A stretch of DNA of 41,996 nucleotides from an uncultured Prochlorococcus sp. (lineage in GTDB: Bacteria; Cyanobacteriota; Cyanobacteriia; PCC-6307; Cyanobiaceae). The position numbers were made by a program, and so were the translations under genes. Shown here in pieces: positions 1-9,111 of this stretch (its first letter is position 1; each line of letters starts with the position of its first letter). The DNA lies in contig CACBBI010000008.1 in NCBI GenBank assembly GCA_902537445.1, positions 1-41,996 of the forward strand, read 5' to 3'. The notes under the pieces were generated by a model. The model saw only the letters and a program-made list of their open reading frames with translations. It did not search any database and had not been told where the DNA came from.

Positions 1-939
1 ATTAACATTCCACTTTTTGATAATGATGAGAGATCAATAATTGGCACCATTTATAAAAAAGAAGGAAGAAAAAAAGCAGTGATAGAGGGATTAAGATTTT
101 TTGAAAAAAAAATGGAATTACTTCTTGATAATTTATTCATGAGTATTGCCTCTTATAAAACTATTACTAAAAAAAATAATAATGAATTGCTTATCAGAAT
201 ATATTGCTCTAGAGGAGGTATGCGGTCACAAAGCATTGCTTGGTTACTGGAAAAATTTAACTTAAATCTCGTTACACTAAACGGAGGATACAAAATATAT
301 AGGAGATGGGTATTAGAAAATTTTTTGAAAAAGTTGAACATTGTAGTTATTGGCGGAAAAACAGGAACAGGTAAAACAAGGCTATTATCATTACTAGAAA
401 AATATAAATATCAAACTATTGATCTTGAAGGTTTTGCGTGTCATAGAGGAAGTACATTTGGAGGTTTAGGAATGAAAGAACAACCTACAAATGAACAATT
501 TGAAAATATGATTGCAGAAAAATTAAATTCTTTTAGATGTTCAAATAATATTTTTGTAGAGGCCGAAAGTGCAAATATAGGTAAATGCAAAATACCTCAT
601 GAATTCTTCAACCAAATGAAAAATTCTAGGAGAATTGAAATTTTAAGGAGCGAATCTAACAGGTTAGATGAGTTGATAGATACTTATAGTGTTTTTAAGA
701 AAGAGGAACTCCAAGAATCTGTATTAAGGATTAAAAAAAGATTAGGACCGCAAAGAACAAAAACAGCTCTTGAATCAATTAATAGTGAGAAATGGGAATT
801 AGTTTGCAGATCAGTTTTAGATTATTACGATAAGTGTTATGAATATGAAAAGGTTGGAAAAACAAATATAAAGATATTAGATTTAACCGACCAAAAATAT
901 GATGAAAGGATCCTAGAGTTAATAAATAATGTTTTATGA
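1..939 (+). CDS. mnmH: tRNA 2-selenouridine synthase (rhodanese + P-loop), 5'-truncated by window edge
   Basis: The reading frame is open from base 1. The residues before the first possible internal start (GTG at 79) continue the MnmH-type rhodanese sequence (INIPLFDNDERS, IGTIYKKEGRKKA), so the gene enters the window already running. About 312 residues are visible; the family is usually about 350-370, so roughly 40-50 N-terminal residues are missing. Visible parts are the rhodanese loop YCSRGGMRS with its catalytic Cys (codon 205-207), followed by a P-loop domain with Walker A GGKTGTGKT. The family replaces sulfur by selenium (or geranylates) at 2-thiouridine in the wobble position of tRNA Lys/Glu/Gln, using selenophosphate from SelD. 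SelD is not in this window. The family call is firm; the selenium-versus-geranyl role is inferred. Confidence 0.9.
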   Translation: MNIPLFDNDERSIIGTIYKKEGRKKAVIEGLRFFEKKMELLLDNLFMSIASYKTITKKNNNELLIRIYCSRGGMRSQSIAWLLEKFNLNLVTLNGGYKIYRRWVLENFLKKLNIVVIGGKTGTGKTRLLSLLEKYKYQTIDLEGFACHRGSTFGGLGMKEQPTNEQFENMIAEKLNSFRCSNNIFVEAESANIGKCKIPHEFFNQMKNSRRIEILRSESNRLDELIDTYSVFKKEELQESVLRIKKRLGPQRTKTALESINSEKWELVCRSVLDYYDKCYEYEKVGKTNIKILDLTDQKYDERILELINNVL

Positions 940-974
940 AATAATTACAAACGAATGTAAAAAATATTTCCTAA

Positions 975-980
975 TATAAA
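975..980 (+). promoter_or_regulatory. possible -10 element of psb28
   Basis: TATAAA lies in the 60-bp gap between mnmH and psb28, about 20 nt before the ATG at 1000, which would leave a short leader. No clear -35 is visible. In a region this AT-rich such hexamers occur by chance, so this is only a suggestion. Confidence 0.25.
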
Positions 981-999
981 ATATTAATAATTGATTATT

Positions 1000-1353
1000 A
1001 TGACAGCAAATAAGACTGCAAAAATACAATTTTATGAAGGGACTGATGAACCAGTAGTACCTGAAATAAGACTGACTAGGAGTAAAGACGGCACCACCGG
1101 CCAAGCATTATTTTCGTTCGAAAAACCTCAGGCATTATCTTCAATTACAGACGGTGAAATCACAGGTATGCGAATGATAGATTCCGAAGGTGAAATACTA
1201 ACTAGGGAAGTTAAAGTAAAGTTTGTTGACGGAGAACCAATATTTTTAGAAGCTATTTATATTTGGAAGAACACATCAGACTTTGATAGATTTATGAGAT
1301 TTGCAAATAGTTATGCCAAATCAAATGGATTAGGATATTCTGAGAAGAAGTAG
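1000..1353 (+). CDS. psb28: Photosystem II assembly factor Psb28
   Basis: A 117-residue soluble protein of the Psb28 (PsbW-like, 13 kDa) family, the usual length. Typical segments are [20 protein letters not shown] near the N-terminus, [16 protein letters not shown], and the C-terminal [19 protein letters not shown]. Psb28 binds PSII assembly intermediates containing CP47 on the cytoplasmic face and is linked to repair and chlorophyll-protein biogenesis. I chose the ATG at 1000. An in-frame TTG at 991 would add MII but is less likely because the family starts with a short MT/MA leader. It stands alone between mnmH and a membrane protein gene, all on the same strand. Confidence 0.95.
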   Translation: MTANKTAKIQFYEGTDEPVVPEIRLTRSKDGTTGQALFSFEKPQALSSITDGEITGMRMIDSEGEILTREVKVKFVDGEPIFLEAIYIWKNTSDFDRFMRFANSYAKSNGLGYSEKK

Positions 1354-1366
1354 AATATTTTGAAAA

Positions 1367-2410
1367 TTGAGTAGTTCATCATATTTCAAGTTAGTAGTAA
1401 TTTTAATCACTTCATTAATAATATGGACTTTGAGGGATTTTCTCCTCTTAATTATTTGTTCTTTAGTAATTTCAAATATTGTATGTAATTTATGTAATCA
1501 AATGCAAAAGGGTTTGAAAATTCCCCGATCGCTTTCTTTGTTTCTTGTTTTAACTGTTATCTCTGTGATAGTATTTACTATTTTTATTCTTGTATTGCCT
1601 CCGTTTATAAAAGAATTCAATGAAATATTAGTTGATATTCCAAATGGATTATCCAAAATTAATATTTTGATTAATACAAATCTGAACAAATTTAATAGTC
1701 TATTTTATGGCGAACAATCAGAGAATGTTATAGACATATTCAGTCTTATAAATAATGTAGTTACCATACCGGATGCCTCAACCGTTGCAAAAGCTATTCA
1801 AGAAAGTTTTAAAAATTTAATAAATATAGCGGGGAATCTGGGTTCAGGTCTTGTGAAATTAATATTCGTATTAGCAGTGAGTTTGATGATTTCTATTGAA
1901 CCAAAACAATATAAAGAAAATATACTTCTATTAATTCCAAAAAATTATCGCAACAAATTTAGAAATATTCTGGAAAAATGCAATATTGCATTAGCAAATT
2001 GGACCTTTTCTATGGTCATAAGCTCATTATCAGTAGGTCTATTATCATTAATAGTTCTTTCTATATTAGATGTCAAATATGTTGTTTCAAATGCATTAAT
2101 AGCAATGGTTCTTAATATTATTCCTAATATAGGTCCAGTTATTAGTGGTATATTTCCAATATCAATTGCACTTCTAGATAATTTTTGGAAACCACTAGCC
2201 GTTTTAGGAGCATATGTAATCATTCAAAATATTGAAAGCTATATAATAATGCCATCTATAATGAAGAAAAAAGCAAACTTGCTTCCTGGTTTAACATTAA
2301 TATCACAATTTGGCTTTACCTTTATTTTTGGTCCATTAGGCTTAATACTTTCTCTCCCATTAGCTGTAGTAATACAGGTTTTAATCAAAGAATCATTTAA
2401 AGATATATAA
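1367..2410 (+). CDS. AI-2E / PerM family membrane transporter
   Basis: A 347-residue polytopic membrane protein of the AI-2E transporter (UPF0118/PerM) family. Two N-terminal hydrophobic segments (residues about 8-35 and 55-80) precede a long extramembrane loop (about 85-150). A cluster of C-terminal helices follows, with the family signature around NIIPNIGPVISGIFP, YIIMPSIMKKKANLLPGL and FIFGPLGLILSLPLAVV. Members have been linked to AI-2 export, Na+/H+ antiport or unknown small solutes, so the substrate here cannot be assigned. The start is a TTG 13 nt after the psb28 stop; the frame is blocked just upstream. The stop is 3 nt from the convergent 60-aa gene. Confidence 0.88.
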   Translation: MSSSSYFKLVVILITSLIIWTLRDFLLLIICSLVISNIVCNLCNQMQKGLKIPRSLSLFLVLTVISVIVFTIFILVLPPFIKEFNEILVDIPNGLSKINILINTNLNKFNSLFYGEQSENVIDIFSLINNVVTIPDASTVAKAIQESFKNLINIAGNLGSGLVKLIFVLAVSLMISIEPKQYKENILLLIPKNYRNKFRNILEKCNIALANWTFSMVISSLSVGLLSLIVLSILDVKYVVSNALIAMVLNIIPNIGPVISGIFPISIALLDNFWKPLAVLGAYVIIQNIESYIIMPSIMKKKANLLPGLTLISQFGFTFIFGPLGLILSLPLAVVIQVLIKESFKDI

Positions 2411-2413
2411 AAA

Positions 2414-2596
2414 CTATTTAATTAATTTTTTATATAAATATGGGTAGGAAAAAAGTATAAAGAAAGCTAAGGGATGTTTACCAATAGCAAAATATAGTGA
2501 ACTAAAAGTAAAATGATCAAATAAAATTCTTAGCTCAGTAGAAAGATCTATTAAAACTAACGAAAATAAAATTATCAAATAGTAATTCAATTTCAT
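2414..2596 (-). CDS. small hydrophobic hypothetical protein (60 aa)
   Basis: I do not recognise a family. The 60-residue protein has a hydrophobic stretch at residues 4-18, a short polar part (STELRILFDHF), and a second hydrophobic stretch (residues 41-54) before a basic tail, so it is probably a small membrane protein. It begins 18 nt after the secF stop on the same strand, at the end of the pdhB-secD-secF run, and its stop nearly meets that of the AI-2E gene. Operon position and an ATG start support a real gene. Coding bias cannot be judged at this length. Confidence 0.5.
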   Translation of the reverse strand: MKLNYYLIILFSLVLIDLSTELRILFDHFTFSSLYFAIGKHPLAFFILFSYPYLYKKLIK

Positions 2597-2614
2597 AAAA
2601 TTAAATGCTTAAGC

Positions 2615-3529
2615 TCAGTCTTTAAGCAACAAAGATGGAGCCAATAAAATACTTGAATAACTTCCAACTATAATTCCTAATGATAAGGATAAGGAAAACC
2701 AAAATAGCGAGTATGATCCAAACAATATTATGCTTAATAAAGGGATAAGGGTTGTAATACTGGTAAACGTTGTTCTCCTAAATGATTCGTTTACTGATAA
2801 TTGAATTGTTTCGTTATAGCCTTCTTTATTTGATTTTAAATTCTCACGAATTCTATCAAAAATAACAACAGTATCATTTACTGAATAACCAGCAATAGTT
2901 AGCAAAGACACAGCAAATAAACTATTTACCTCAACAGATAATATGATTCCAAACCAAGAGAATATGCCGAAAACAATTAATAAATCATGGAATAAAGCCA
3001 ATAATGCAAAAAATGCATATTTTTTATCAAATCTAATGGTTATATATAAAGATATTGCAAATAAAGAAACCAACAATGAAGTAACACAATTGGTAAGTAA
3101 TCTTTTCCCAAGCTTTGGACCTATTAATCTTGAGTCCTTACTCTCATAATTCAGAGGTCCTACAATATTATCAAGATTAGAAATAAGATTATTTGATTCT
3201 TCGATACTTAAATAAGGTGTCCTTATTGAAATTAATTTATTATTATTTTGGAATTGTAATTTAATATTATTTAAAACTTTTTTATTTTTAGAGATCTCAC
3301 TTAAATTTTTCAAAACTGAATCTGAGGAAAAGTTAGAACATTCCGCTTCACAAACTCTTTCTATCCTTAGTTCACTTCCACCAACAAAATCCATACCTAA
3401 ATTTATAGGTTTCTTATAAGAAGTATTAAAAGAAGAATATAAAATTCCTAGAAGACTCAACAAAATAAGAAAAGTTGAAAAACCAATTATCTTTTTTTTA
3501 TTTTTTATTAATTCAAGATTGTAATTCAT
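2615..3529 (-). CDS. secF: Protein translocase subunit SecF
   Basis: A 304-residue inner (thylakoid/plasma) membrane protein, normal SecF length. An N-terminal transmembrane segment (about 14-33) is followed by the periplasmic domain beginning MDFVGGSELRIE, then five C-terminal helices. These carry the conserved GYSVNDTVVIFDRIRENL motif and a NESFRRTTFTSITTLIPLL segment. With SecD it uses the proton gradient to pull proteins released by SecYEG across the membrane. It lies 23 nt downstream of secD in a pdhB-secD-secF run and is presumably co-transcribed. Confidence 0.96.
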   Translation of the reverse strand: MNYNLELIKNKKKIIGFSTFLILLSLLGILYSSFNTSYKKPINLGMDFVGGSELRIERVCEAECSNFSSDSVLKNLSEISKNKKVLNNIKLQFQNNNKLISIRTPYLSIEESNNLISNLDNIVGPLNYESKDSRLIGPKLGKRLLTNCVTSLLVSLFAISLYITIRFDKKYAFFALLALFHDLLIVFGIFSWFGIILSVEVNSLFAVSLLTIAGYSVNDTVVIFDRIRENLKSNKEGYNETIQLSVNESFRRTTFTSITTLIPLLSIILFGSYSLFWFSLSLSLGIIVGSYSSILLAPSLLLKD

Positions 3530-3552
3530 GGGAAATTAGAAATAAAAAAAAT

Positions 3553-5022
3553 TTAATTTGAAAAATTAGTTCTTGGCAGATAGAGGTTTTTTTGTCTCAA
3601 GGATTGATATGTTATAAAAAATCGCAAAATAGTTTTAGAACAATTTAATGAGGTAAACAAACTTATTAAGACTCCAATACCTAAAGTTGCCGCAAAACCC
3701 TTAACAAAATTTGTTCCTAATAAAAACAATACAAAACAACTTAGAAGAGTTGTAATATGGCCATCAACTATGGATGAATTAGCTCTTTGAAAACCGCTAT
3801 CAATAGATCTTGTAAGAGTATTACCATAATATAATTCTTCTCTAATTCTCTCAAATATTAGAATATTTGCATCAACAGCCATACCAATACTTAGTATAAG
3901 CCCAGATATTCCTGGTAAAGTCAAAGTTACAGGAATCAAAGAATATAGGGCTAAGTTAAAGAAACCATAAAGTACTAGAGAAAGAACCGAAACAAAACCT
4001 AAAATTCTATAATTAAAAATCATAAATATACCGACAAAAATTAATCCACTAATAGCTGCATAAAGACTTTTTAAAATATTTTTGGATCCCAACAGAGCCC
4101 CTATAGTGTTAGTTTCTACTATTTCGATTGGCAAAGGCAATGAGCCTCCTTTAAGTTGAACTTCTAATTCTCTAGCATTTTCGGCAGTAAAATTACCGCT
4201 TATTGTAGCTGATCCACCTGTAATACCAGTATTAGCAAACTGGTTACCAACACTAGCTTCACTTATTGATTCGCCATCTAGAATAATAGCCAAAAGTTGA
4301 TTAGTGCCAGCAATTGACTTTGTAATTTCTGCAAACTTTTCGCCTCCCGAAGTACTAAAAGTTAATAAAACTTCCCAATTACTATTTGTTTGTTCTTGTC
4401 TCCTTCCTGCGTTAATAAGATCCCTACCAGATAAATCTGTTTTAATAAATAAATTTGTAATTTCTTTATCAACATACTTTTTAATTTCAATTAATTTCCC
4501 ATAAAAATCATTACTAGTAGATGAGTAATTTAATTCTTGCTCTATCTCTTTAAGATCATCTTGAATAACTTTTAAGAAATTATCATCATATTGACTTTTT
4601 TCTGCATTGGAATATTTTTCAATTAATTCCTTGATACTAAATCTCTGTAGCTGTAGGGTTTTTAAATCTAAAGATGTTCCTTCTTTTTGGGTTCTAAATT
4701 CTAATAAAGCAGTCTTACCTAATACTCTTGAAGCAACTAAAGGATTTTGTTCACCAGGTAATTCTAAGATTAATTGATCAACACCTAGGGTTTGCAAGTT
4801 GGACTCTGAAACTCCTAAATTGTTAACCCGTTTATCTATAACAGAATTAACTGCTTCAAGTTCTTCCCTTGTAACCTTACCTTCCTCTTTAATAATTTGC
4901 AGTGTAAGCTGAGAACCGCCTTGTAAATCCAATCCCAACTGTAAGGGATAATTAATTAATAGATAAACAGATAAAGTAAGTAGAAATATAATAAAGAAAA
5001 GCCAACCTTGCCTTCTTTTCAT
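3553..5022 (-). CDS. secD: Protein translocase subunit SecD
   Basis: A 489-residue partner of SecF. An N-terminal membrane segment is followed by the hallmark GLDLQGGSQLTLQI and a large periplasmic P1 domain. The C-terminal membrane domain contains GMAVDANILIFERIREEL, which holds the proton-pathway Asp, and SIDSGFQRANSSIVDGHITTL. A Gln/Lys-rich stretch at about residues 150-195 enlarges the P1 domain, as is common in cyanobacterial SecD. The ATG sits only 3 nt after the pdhB stop, so translation of the two genes may be coupled. Confidence 0.96.
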   Translation of the reverse strand: MKRRQGWLFFIIFLLTLSVYLLINYPLQLGLDLQGGSQLTLQIIKEEGKVTREELEAVNSVIDKRVNNLGVSESNLQTLGVDQLILELPGEQNPLVASRVLGKTALLEFRTQKEGTSLDLKTLQLQRFSIKELIEKYSNAEKSQYDDNFLKVIQDDLKEIEQELNYSSTSNDFYGKLIEIKKYVDKEITNLFIKTDLSGRDLINAGRRQEQTNSNWEVLLTFSTSGGEKFAEITKSIAGTNQLLAIILDGESISEASVGNQFANTGITGGSATISGNFTAENARELEVQLKGGSLPLPIEIVETNTIGALLGSKNILKSLYAAISGLIFVGIFMIFNYRILGFVSVLSLVLYGFFNLALYSLIPVTLTLPGISGLILSIGMAVDANILIFERIREELYYGNTLTRSIDSGFQRANSSIVDGHITTLLSCFVLFLLGTNFVKGFAATLGIGVLISLFTSLNCSKTILRFFITYQSLRQKNLYLPRTNFSN

Positions 5023-5025
5023 TGC

Positions 5026-6009
5026 CTATATACTCCCACTAATTAAATCTTCAACATTTTCAACTATTTGATGTGGTTGGATTATTGTCAAATTCTCAAG
5101 ATTTCCATTATAAGGAGTTGGAATATCCTGACTAGATAATCTAATTGGTCGGGAATCAAGATCATCGAAACACTCTTCTGTTATCAAGGCAATCAATTCT
5201 GCACCAATACCACCAGTCTTCATACATTCTTCAACAATAATTACTTTATTTGTTTTTCTTATTGATTTTGAGATGGTTACCATATCAAATGGTTTTAAAC
5301 TTATTAAATCGATTAACTCAACATCAATTCCTTTTTTTTCTAATTCCTCAACAGCTTTTAGGCAGTGATGTCTCATTCTTGAATAAGTCAATAAAGTAAT
5401 ATCTTTACCTTCTTTTACAATGTCAGCCTGATCTAAAGCGCAAGTATAATCACCCTCAGGTAATTCTTCAGACAAATTGTACAGAAGAACATGTTCGAAA
5501 AATAGAACCGGATTATCATCTCTTATTGCTGCTTTCATTAAACCTTTAGCATTTGTCGGTGTACTGCATGCAACAATCTTTATGCCAGGAACTGCATGAA
5601 AATATGCTTCAAGTCTTTGACTATGCTCTGCACCAAGTTGACGCCCAACGCCTCCAGGTCCACGAACTACTGCTGGTATTTTATAATTTCCGCCGCTTGT
5701 ATATCTAAGCATACCCATATTATTTGATATCTGATTAAAAGCTAAAAGCAAAAAACCCATATTCATTCCTTCTACTATTGGTCTTAACCCAGTCATTGCT
5801 GCACCCACAGCCATACCCGTAAAACTATTCTCTGCAATTGGAGTATCTAATACTCTTAACTCTCCATATTTTTCATATAAATCCTTAGTTACCTTATAAG
5901 ATCCTCCATATTGACCAACATCTTCCCCCATAACGCAAACATTTTCATCATTTGCCATTTCTTCATCAATTGCCTCTTTCAAAGCATTGAATAATAATGT
6001 TCCTGCCAC
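5026..6009 (-). CDS. pdhB: Pyruvate dehydrogenase E1 component beta subunit
   Basis: A 327-residue transketolase-like protein (pyrimidine-binding plus C-terminal domains). With the separately encoded E1 alpha subunit it decarboxylates pyruvate using thiamine diphosphate and feeds acetyl-CoA formation. Clear signatures are [20 protein letters not shown] near residue 12-30, the [21 protein letters not shown] block, and the C-terminal [20 protein letters not shown]. Length is typical of the alpha2-beta2 type. The start is GTG (GTG GCA GGA ACA), with no better ATG. It is followed within 3 nt by secD. Confidence 0.95.
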   Translation of the reverse strand: MAGTLLFNALKEAIDEEMANDENVCVMGEDVGQYGGSYKVTKDLYEKYGELRVLDTPIAENSFTGMAVGAAMTGLRPIVEGMNMGFLLLAFNQISNNMGMLRYTSGGNYKIPAVVRGPGGVGRQLGAEHSQRLEAYFHAVPGIKIVACSTPTNAKGLMKAAIRDDNPVLFFEHVLLYNLSEELPEGDYTCALDQADIVKEGKDITLLTYSRMRHHCLKAVEELEKKGIDVELIDLISLKPFDMVTISKSIRKTNKVIIVEECMKTGGIGAELIALITEECFDDLDSRPIRLSSQDIPTPYNGNLENLTIIQPHQIVENVEDLISGSI

Positions 6010-6058
6010 AATTAATTACCTAATTAATCACATATATAATCCTACCACTTTGAATAAT

Positions 6059-6154
6059 TCATCCTCCTTCAGCAAAGGTTATAAGTAGTAATATTGACAA
6101 AATCATTCCTGGTGAAAGCAATAGTATTAACAGTCCTAGGTCATGTAAAGACAT
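6059..6154 (-). CDS. 31-aa single-span membrane microprotein
   Basis: A short ATG-started frame in the gap between DUF3082 and pdhB. It encodes MSLHDLGLLILLLSPGMILS followed by ILLLITFAEGG and a TGA stop. One hydrophobic helix covers most of the protein, and the C-terminus is small and acidic. Size and layout resemble the small one-helix subunits of cyanobacterial photosynthetic or NDH-1 complexes, but I cannot match it to a named one. It is on the same strand as both neighbours and about 50 nt upstream of pdhB. No strong ribosome-binding site is visible. The call rests on its protein-like composition and on filling an otherwise empty 180-bp gap. Confidence 0.5.
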   Translation of the reverse strand: MSLHDLGLLILLLSPGMILSILLLITFAEGG

Positions 6155-6188
6155 TCAAAAAAATGGTTTTCTTAATAATATTCGCAAT

Positions 6189-6491
6189 TCAACTTTTCTT
6201 CAGAAAAAAACTGCGAATAAATACAATAAAAAGTCCAATGCCAATAAAGCCAAATGAAAATGTTAGCAAAAAAGATAATCCAATTATTAAGGTGTTAATA
6301 CTAGAAGAAATATTTTGAACTATTTCAGAAGAATTAGATGGTTTATGTATAGAAAAATAAATTACAATTTTATTACTTAAAAAATAAAAAAATATAAATA
6401 ATAAAAAACTGGTTAATGATCCAGCAATAAAATTTAACGGTCCTTTTTCGGGAATATTTTTTTTAATATTCTCATTACTATTATCAGCCAA
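6189..6491 (-). CDS. DUF3082 family membrane protein
   Basis: A 100-residue protein matching the cyanobacterial DUF3082 family. A polar N-terminus ending EKGPLNFIAGSLTS leads into a first membrane segment (about 26-45). A Ser/Asn-rich loop with SSSINTLIIGLSFLLTFSFG begins the second hydrophobic region (about 67-93). Function is unknown, and the gene is widespread in picocyanobacteria next to ispE. The start is TTG, 23 nt after the ispE stop, consistent with an rsmA-ispE-DUF3082 operon. A plus-strand ORF overlapping this gene is treated as a shadow. Confidence 0.8.
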   Translation of the reverse strand: MADNSNENIKKNIPEKGPLNFIAGSLTSFLLFIFFYFLSNKIVIYFSIHKPSNSSEIVQNISSSINTLIIGLSFLLTFSFGFIGIGLFIVFIRSFFLKKS

Positions 6492-6514
6492 AATAAAATT
6501 TTGTATAAAAAAAT

Positions 6515-7450
6515 TTAAATGAATGTTATTCCCTTTTCAAGGAAAGTGCAAACCCATGAATCGTAACCATTATCTTTAAATAATTTATAATTTGCAGTTA
6601 ATTCTTTTTTAGCAGTCTCTACATCTTTAAAGAGTGCAAAGCATGTGGGGCCTGATCCACTCATTGAGAATGTCAGAGTATTATCTAATTTAGAAAGTAA
6701 ATATAATGCCTGCTTTACAGACGCATTGACATTCTCAACAACTAACTGCAAATCATTTTTTATAGTTAAATTTTGATTATAAAAATTTAAGTTATTTAAA
6801 CCATTATCTCTTAAATTTTTTCTTATGTTCTCAATCATTTCTCCATTAGTAATATATTGATCACAAAATCTATTACTATATTTTTTATAAGTTTCAGCAG
6901 TAGATACTGATACATTTGGATCTTTTAAAAGGATTACTCCATATTGAAAGTTTGAATCTAATTTCTCCAAAATTTCGCCTCTTCCAAAACATAATTGAAT
7001 ACCACCATTTATAAAAAAGGGAATATCAGATCCTAAAGTTGATGCTAATGAACATAATATTTCTTGATCAAAGTTCAAATTCCATAATTTATTAAGACCA
7101 ATTAATGTTGCTGCTGAATTACTTGATCCACCAGCTAATCCTGCACCAATTGGAATATTTTTTCTTAAAAATATATTCGCACCGAAATCTATATTTGATT
7201 TTTTCCTTAATAGATTTGCCGATTTAACAATTAAATTATCACTAGATAAGCTTAAATCATTACAATCAGAATCAAGTTTAATTAAACCTTCATTGTTAAT
7301 TTGAAATTCTAAATAATCAGAAAGATCAATATTTTGCATAATCATTGCTAACTCATGGAATCCATCCTCTCTTTTACCAATAACTTCAAGGTGTAAATTT
7401 ATTTTGGCAGGGGATTTTACAATAATTTTCGTGTTAGCTAAATCTTGCAT
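6515..7450 (-). CDS. ispE: 4-diphosphocytidyl-2-C-methyl-D-erythritol kinase
   Basis: A 311-residue GHMP kinase of the plastid-type MEP isoprenoid pathway. It phosphorylates the 2-hydroxyl of CDP-methylerythritol with ATP and supplies precursors for carotenoids, the chlorophyll phytyl tail and quinones. Seen are SPAKINLHLEV (Lys16 region), the ATP-binding glycine-rich loop PIGAGLAGGSSNSAATLIGL, the SDIPFFINGG block, and the C-terminal SMSGSGPTCFALF motif. Length matches the family. It lies 12 nt downstream of rsmA, a neighbour pair common in cyanobacteria. Confidence 0.97.
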   Translation of the reverse strand: MQDLANTKIIVKSPAKINLHLEVIGKREDGFHELAMIMQNIDLSDYLEFQINNEGLIKLDSDCNDLSLSSDNLIVKSANLLRKKSNIDFGANIFLRKNIPIGAGLAGGSSNSAATLIGLNKLWNLNFDQEILCSLASTLGSDIPFFINGGIQLCFGRGEILEKLDSNFQYGVILLKDPNVSVSTAETYKKYSNRFCDQYITNGEMIENIRKNLRDNGLNNLNFYNQNLTIKNDLQLVVENVNASVKQALYLLSKLDNTLTFSMSGSGPTCFALFKDVETAKKELTANYKLFKDNGYDSWVCTFLEKGITFI

Positions 7451-7462
7451 ATACTTAAATTT

Positions 7463-8287
7463 TTATTTTTTAATTTTAATACAATTTTCTGCTAGCTTAA
7501 TCCATTGTTCAATTGAAATATCTTGTGGTCTTAAATTAAAACAAACTTTTGAATATTTAGATAATTCATTTATCTCTTCGCTTGAAAGTATTGAATTAAG
7601 AGTATTTCTAATCATTTTTCTTCTTGAATTAAAAGAAATTCGAAGAAGTTTATCTATATATTTTTCTAGACCAATATCTAATCTTAAATCATTTTTAATT
7701 GGTTCGAAAACTACTAAAGAAGAAAAAACTTTTGGAGGCGGACTAAAAGATGAAGGCGGTACATCACATATTTTTTTTATTTTTGATAAGAGTTGCATTC
7801 TTACACTAAGCGCACCAGCATTGGGACTTCCTTCTTTTGACAAAATCCTATCTACAACGTCTTTCTGCATTAAAAAAATTATTTTTTCGTAATTATAGTT
7901 TCTTGTAATGCCCAATCGCCCTATGAAAATATCCAATATTGGGCCAGTTATATTGTAAGGAATATTTGCAATCACTTTTGTAATCTTTTTATTAATTGAA
8001 TCTAAATTTACGGTAAGGATATCTCCTTGCTGAAGCGAAAACTTATCATTATTATTGAATTTATCATTCAATAAATTTATTAAATCTTTATCTAATTCAA
8101 TCGCATGTAATTTCTTAATTTCTGAATCTAATAACTTAGATGTTAAAGCTCCTTTACCTGGTCCAATTTCTAAAATAAAGTCATTTTTATTAAGTACAGC
8201 AATTTCTTTGATTTTTTCTAATATTTTTTTATTTACCAACCAGTGTTGTCCAAATCTTTTTTTTTGATGATGGTTTTTAGAATTCAT
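7463..8287 (-). CDS. rsmA: 16S rRNA (adenine1518/1519-N6)-dimethyltransferase
   Basis: A 274-residue KsgA/RsmA enzyme that dimethylates two adjacent adenines in the 3'-terminal 16S rRNA hairpin. Diagnostic elements are [11 protein letters not shown] at residues 9-19, the SAM loop [15 protein letters not shown] (38-52), the acidic AIELDKDL, and the catalytic NIPYNITGP (N107-Y110). A C-terminal RNA-binding part ends [13 protein letters not shown]. It is the first gene of the rsmA-ispE-DUF3082 run, divergent from the gene at 8344. Confidence 0.97.
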   Translation of the reverse strand: MNSKNHHQKKRFGQHWLVNKKILEKIKEIAVLNKNDFILEIGPGKGALTSKLLDSEIKKLHAIELDKDLINLLNDKFNNNDKFSLQQGDILTVNLDSINKKITKVIANIPYNITGPILDIFIGRLGITRNYNYEKIIFLMQKDVVDRILSKEGSPNAGALSVRMQLLSKIKKICDVPPSSFSPPPKVFSSLVVFEPIKNDLRLDIGLEKYIDKLLRISFNSRRKMIRNTLNSILSSEEINELSKYSKVCFNLRPQDISIEQWIKLAENCIKIKK

Positions 8288-8343
8288 CTAAAAGATAAAT
8301 AATATGTTTAAATTAAATATGAATTTATTTAATACTTTATATC

Positions 8344-8676
8344 ATGAGCTTATCAAAAAAAAATTTAGATAAACTCACTAAATTTAAAAAAAATAAAAAT
8401 TTTAATAACGAAAGTAAAAATATAAGTAATTACACAAATATATCTAACAATGATAATTTAATCTCTAATCCACTTAATTCAGAAGATCCCAATAAGATTT
8501 TTTATTCGTTAATTGATAATTCAGATTCTTTAGAAGATACTTCTAACGTTAATAATTCACTAAGAAAAAGTGAGCTTAATCAAATTAATATGAATTCTAG
8601 ACAAGCTAAATTTTCTAAGAAATTAACAACCGAAGAGGAACTATATGATGAATTTAATTATCTTCTTGATGAATAA
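8344..8676 (+). CDS. Asn/Ser-rich low-complexity hypothetical protein
   Basis: A 110-residue protein I do not recognise. It is highly polar, starts with a Lys/Asn-rich region (residues 4-30), has long Asn/Ser/Asp stretches, and closes with an acidic segment TTEEELYDEFNYLLDE. No signal peptide or membrane segment is seen. It looks mostly disordered with one short C-terminal helix, which may be the conserved part. It is 56 nt from the divergent rsmA and 18 nt ahead of rlmH, so it may be co-transcribed with rlmH. Confidence 0.6.
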   Translation: MSLSKKNLDKLTKFKKNKNFNNESKNISNYTNISNNDNLISNPLNSEDPNKIFYSLIDNSDSLEDTSNVNNSLRKSELNQINMNSRQAKFSKKLTTEEELYDEFNYLLDE

Positions 8677-8694
8677 TTTTTTTAATATTTACTT

Positions 8695-9111
8695 ATGCTT
8701 CAGAGTAATAGATTAACAATTTATGCTATCGGCAAAATAAAGAAACTTTGGATTAGAGATGGAATTAATCAATACAAAAAAAGAATGCCTGAACTTATCA
8801 TTAATGAGTTAAAGACTTTTAATTTAAATAATCTTAGATCTAATAACAACATTATTATCAGCCTAAGTGAAGAAGGGAAGCAATTTAATTCAGTTGAACT
8901 ATGTTCTTTTCTCTTAAGTTTTAAAAATAAAAAAATTAATTTCTTAATCGGTGATACTGATGGAATAAGTACAGATATAAAAAAAAATTCAGATCTTATA
9001 CTAAGTTTGTCTCCTTTAACTTTTCCTCATGAATTAGCTAGATTAATTCTAATCGAGCAAATCTATAGAGCTGTTTCTATATCTAGCAACTCCCCTTATC
9101 ATCGTTCTTAA
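8695..9111 (+). CDS. rlmH: 23S rRNA (pseudouridine1915-N3)-methyltransferase
   Basis: A 138-residue SPOUT methyltransferase that modifies helix 69 of 23S rRNA in assembled ribosomes. The N-terminus [21 protein letters not shown], the knot-region [10 protein letters not shown] (84-92) and the tail [19 protein letters not shown] with SPYHRS identify the family. The usual GGxxG in the SAM-binding knot reads GDTDG here (86-90), a substitution at the second glycine. The protein is somewhat shorter than the E. coli form (155 aa). The start is an ATG 18 nt after the preceding gene. Confidence 0.93.
   Translation: MLQSNRLTIYAIGKIKKLWIRDGINQYKKRMPELIINELKTFNLNNLRSNNNIIISLSEEGKQFNSVELCSFLLSFKNKKINFLIGDTDGISTDIKKNSDLILSLSPLTFPHELARLILIEQIYRAVSISSNSPYHRS

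Noticed and set aside
6094..6318. 74-aa plus-strand ORF
   Set aside because: It overlaps DUF3082 and the 31-aa microgene on the opposite strand and has no recognisable features; the minus-strand reading is more protein-like.
7404..7892. 162-aa plus-strand ORF
   Set aside because: Antisense to the end of rsmA and the start of ispE, both with complete motifs; the translation looks like a shadow.
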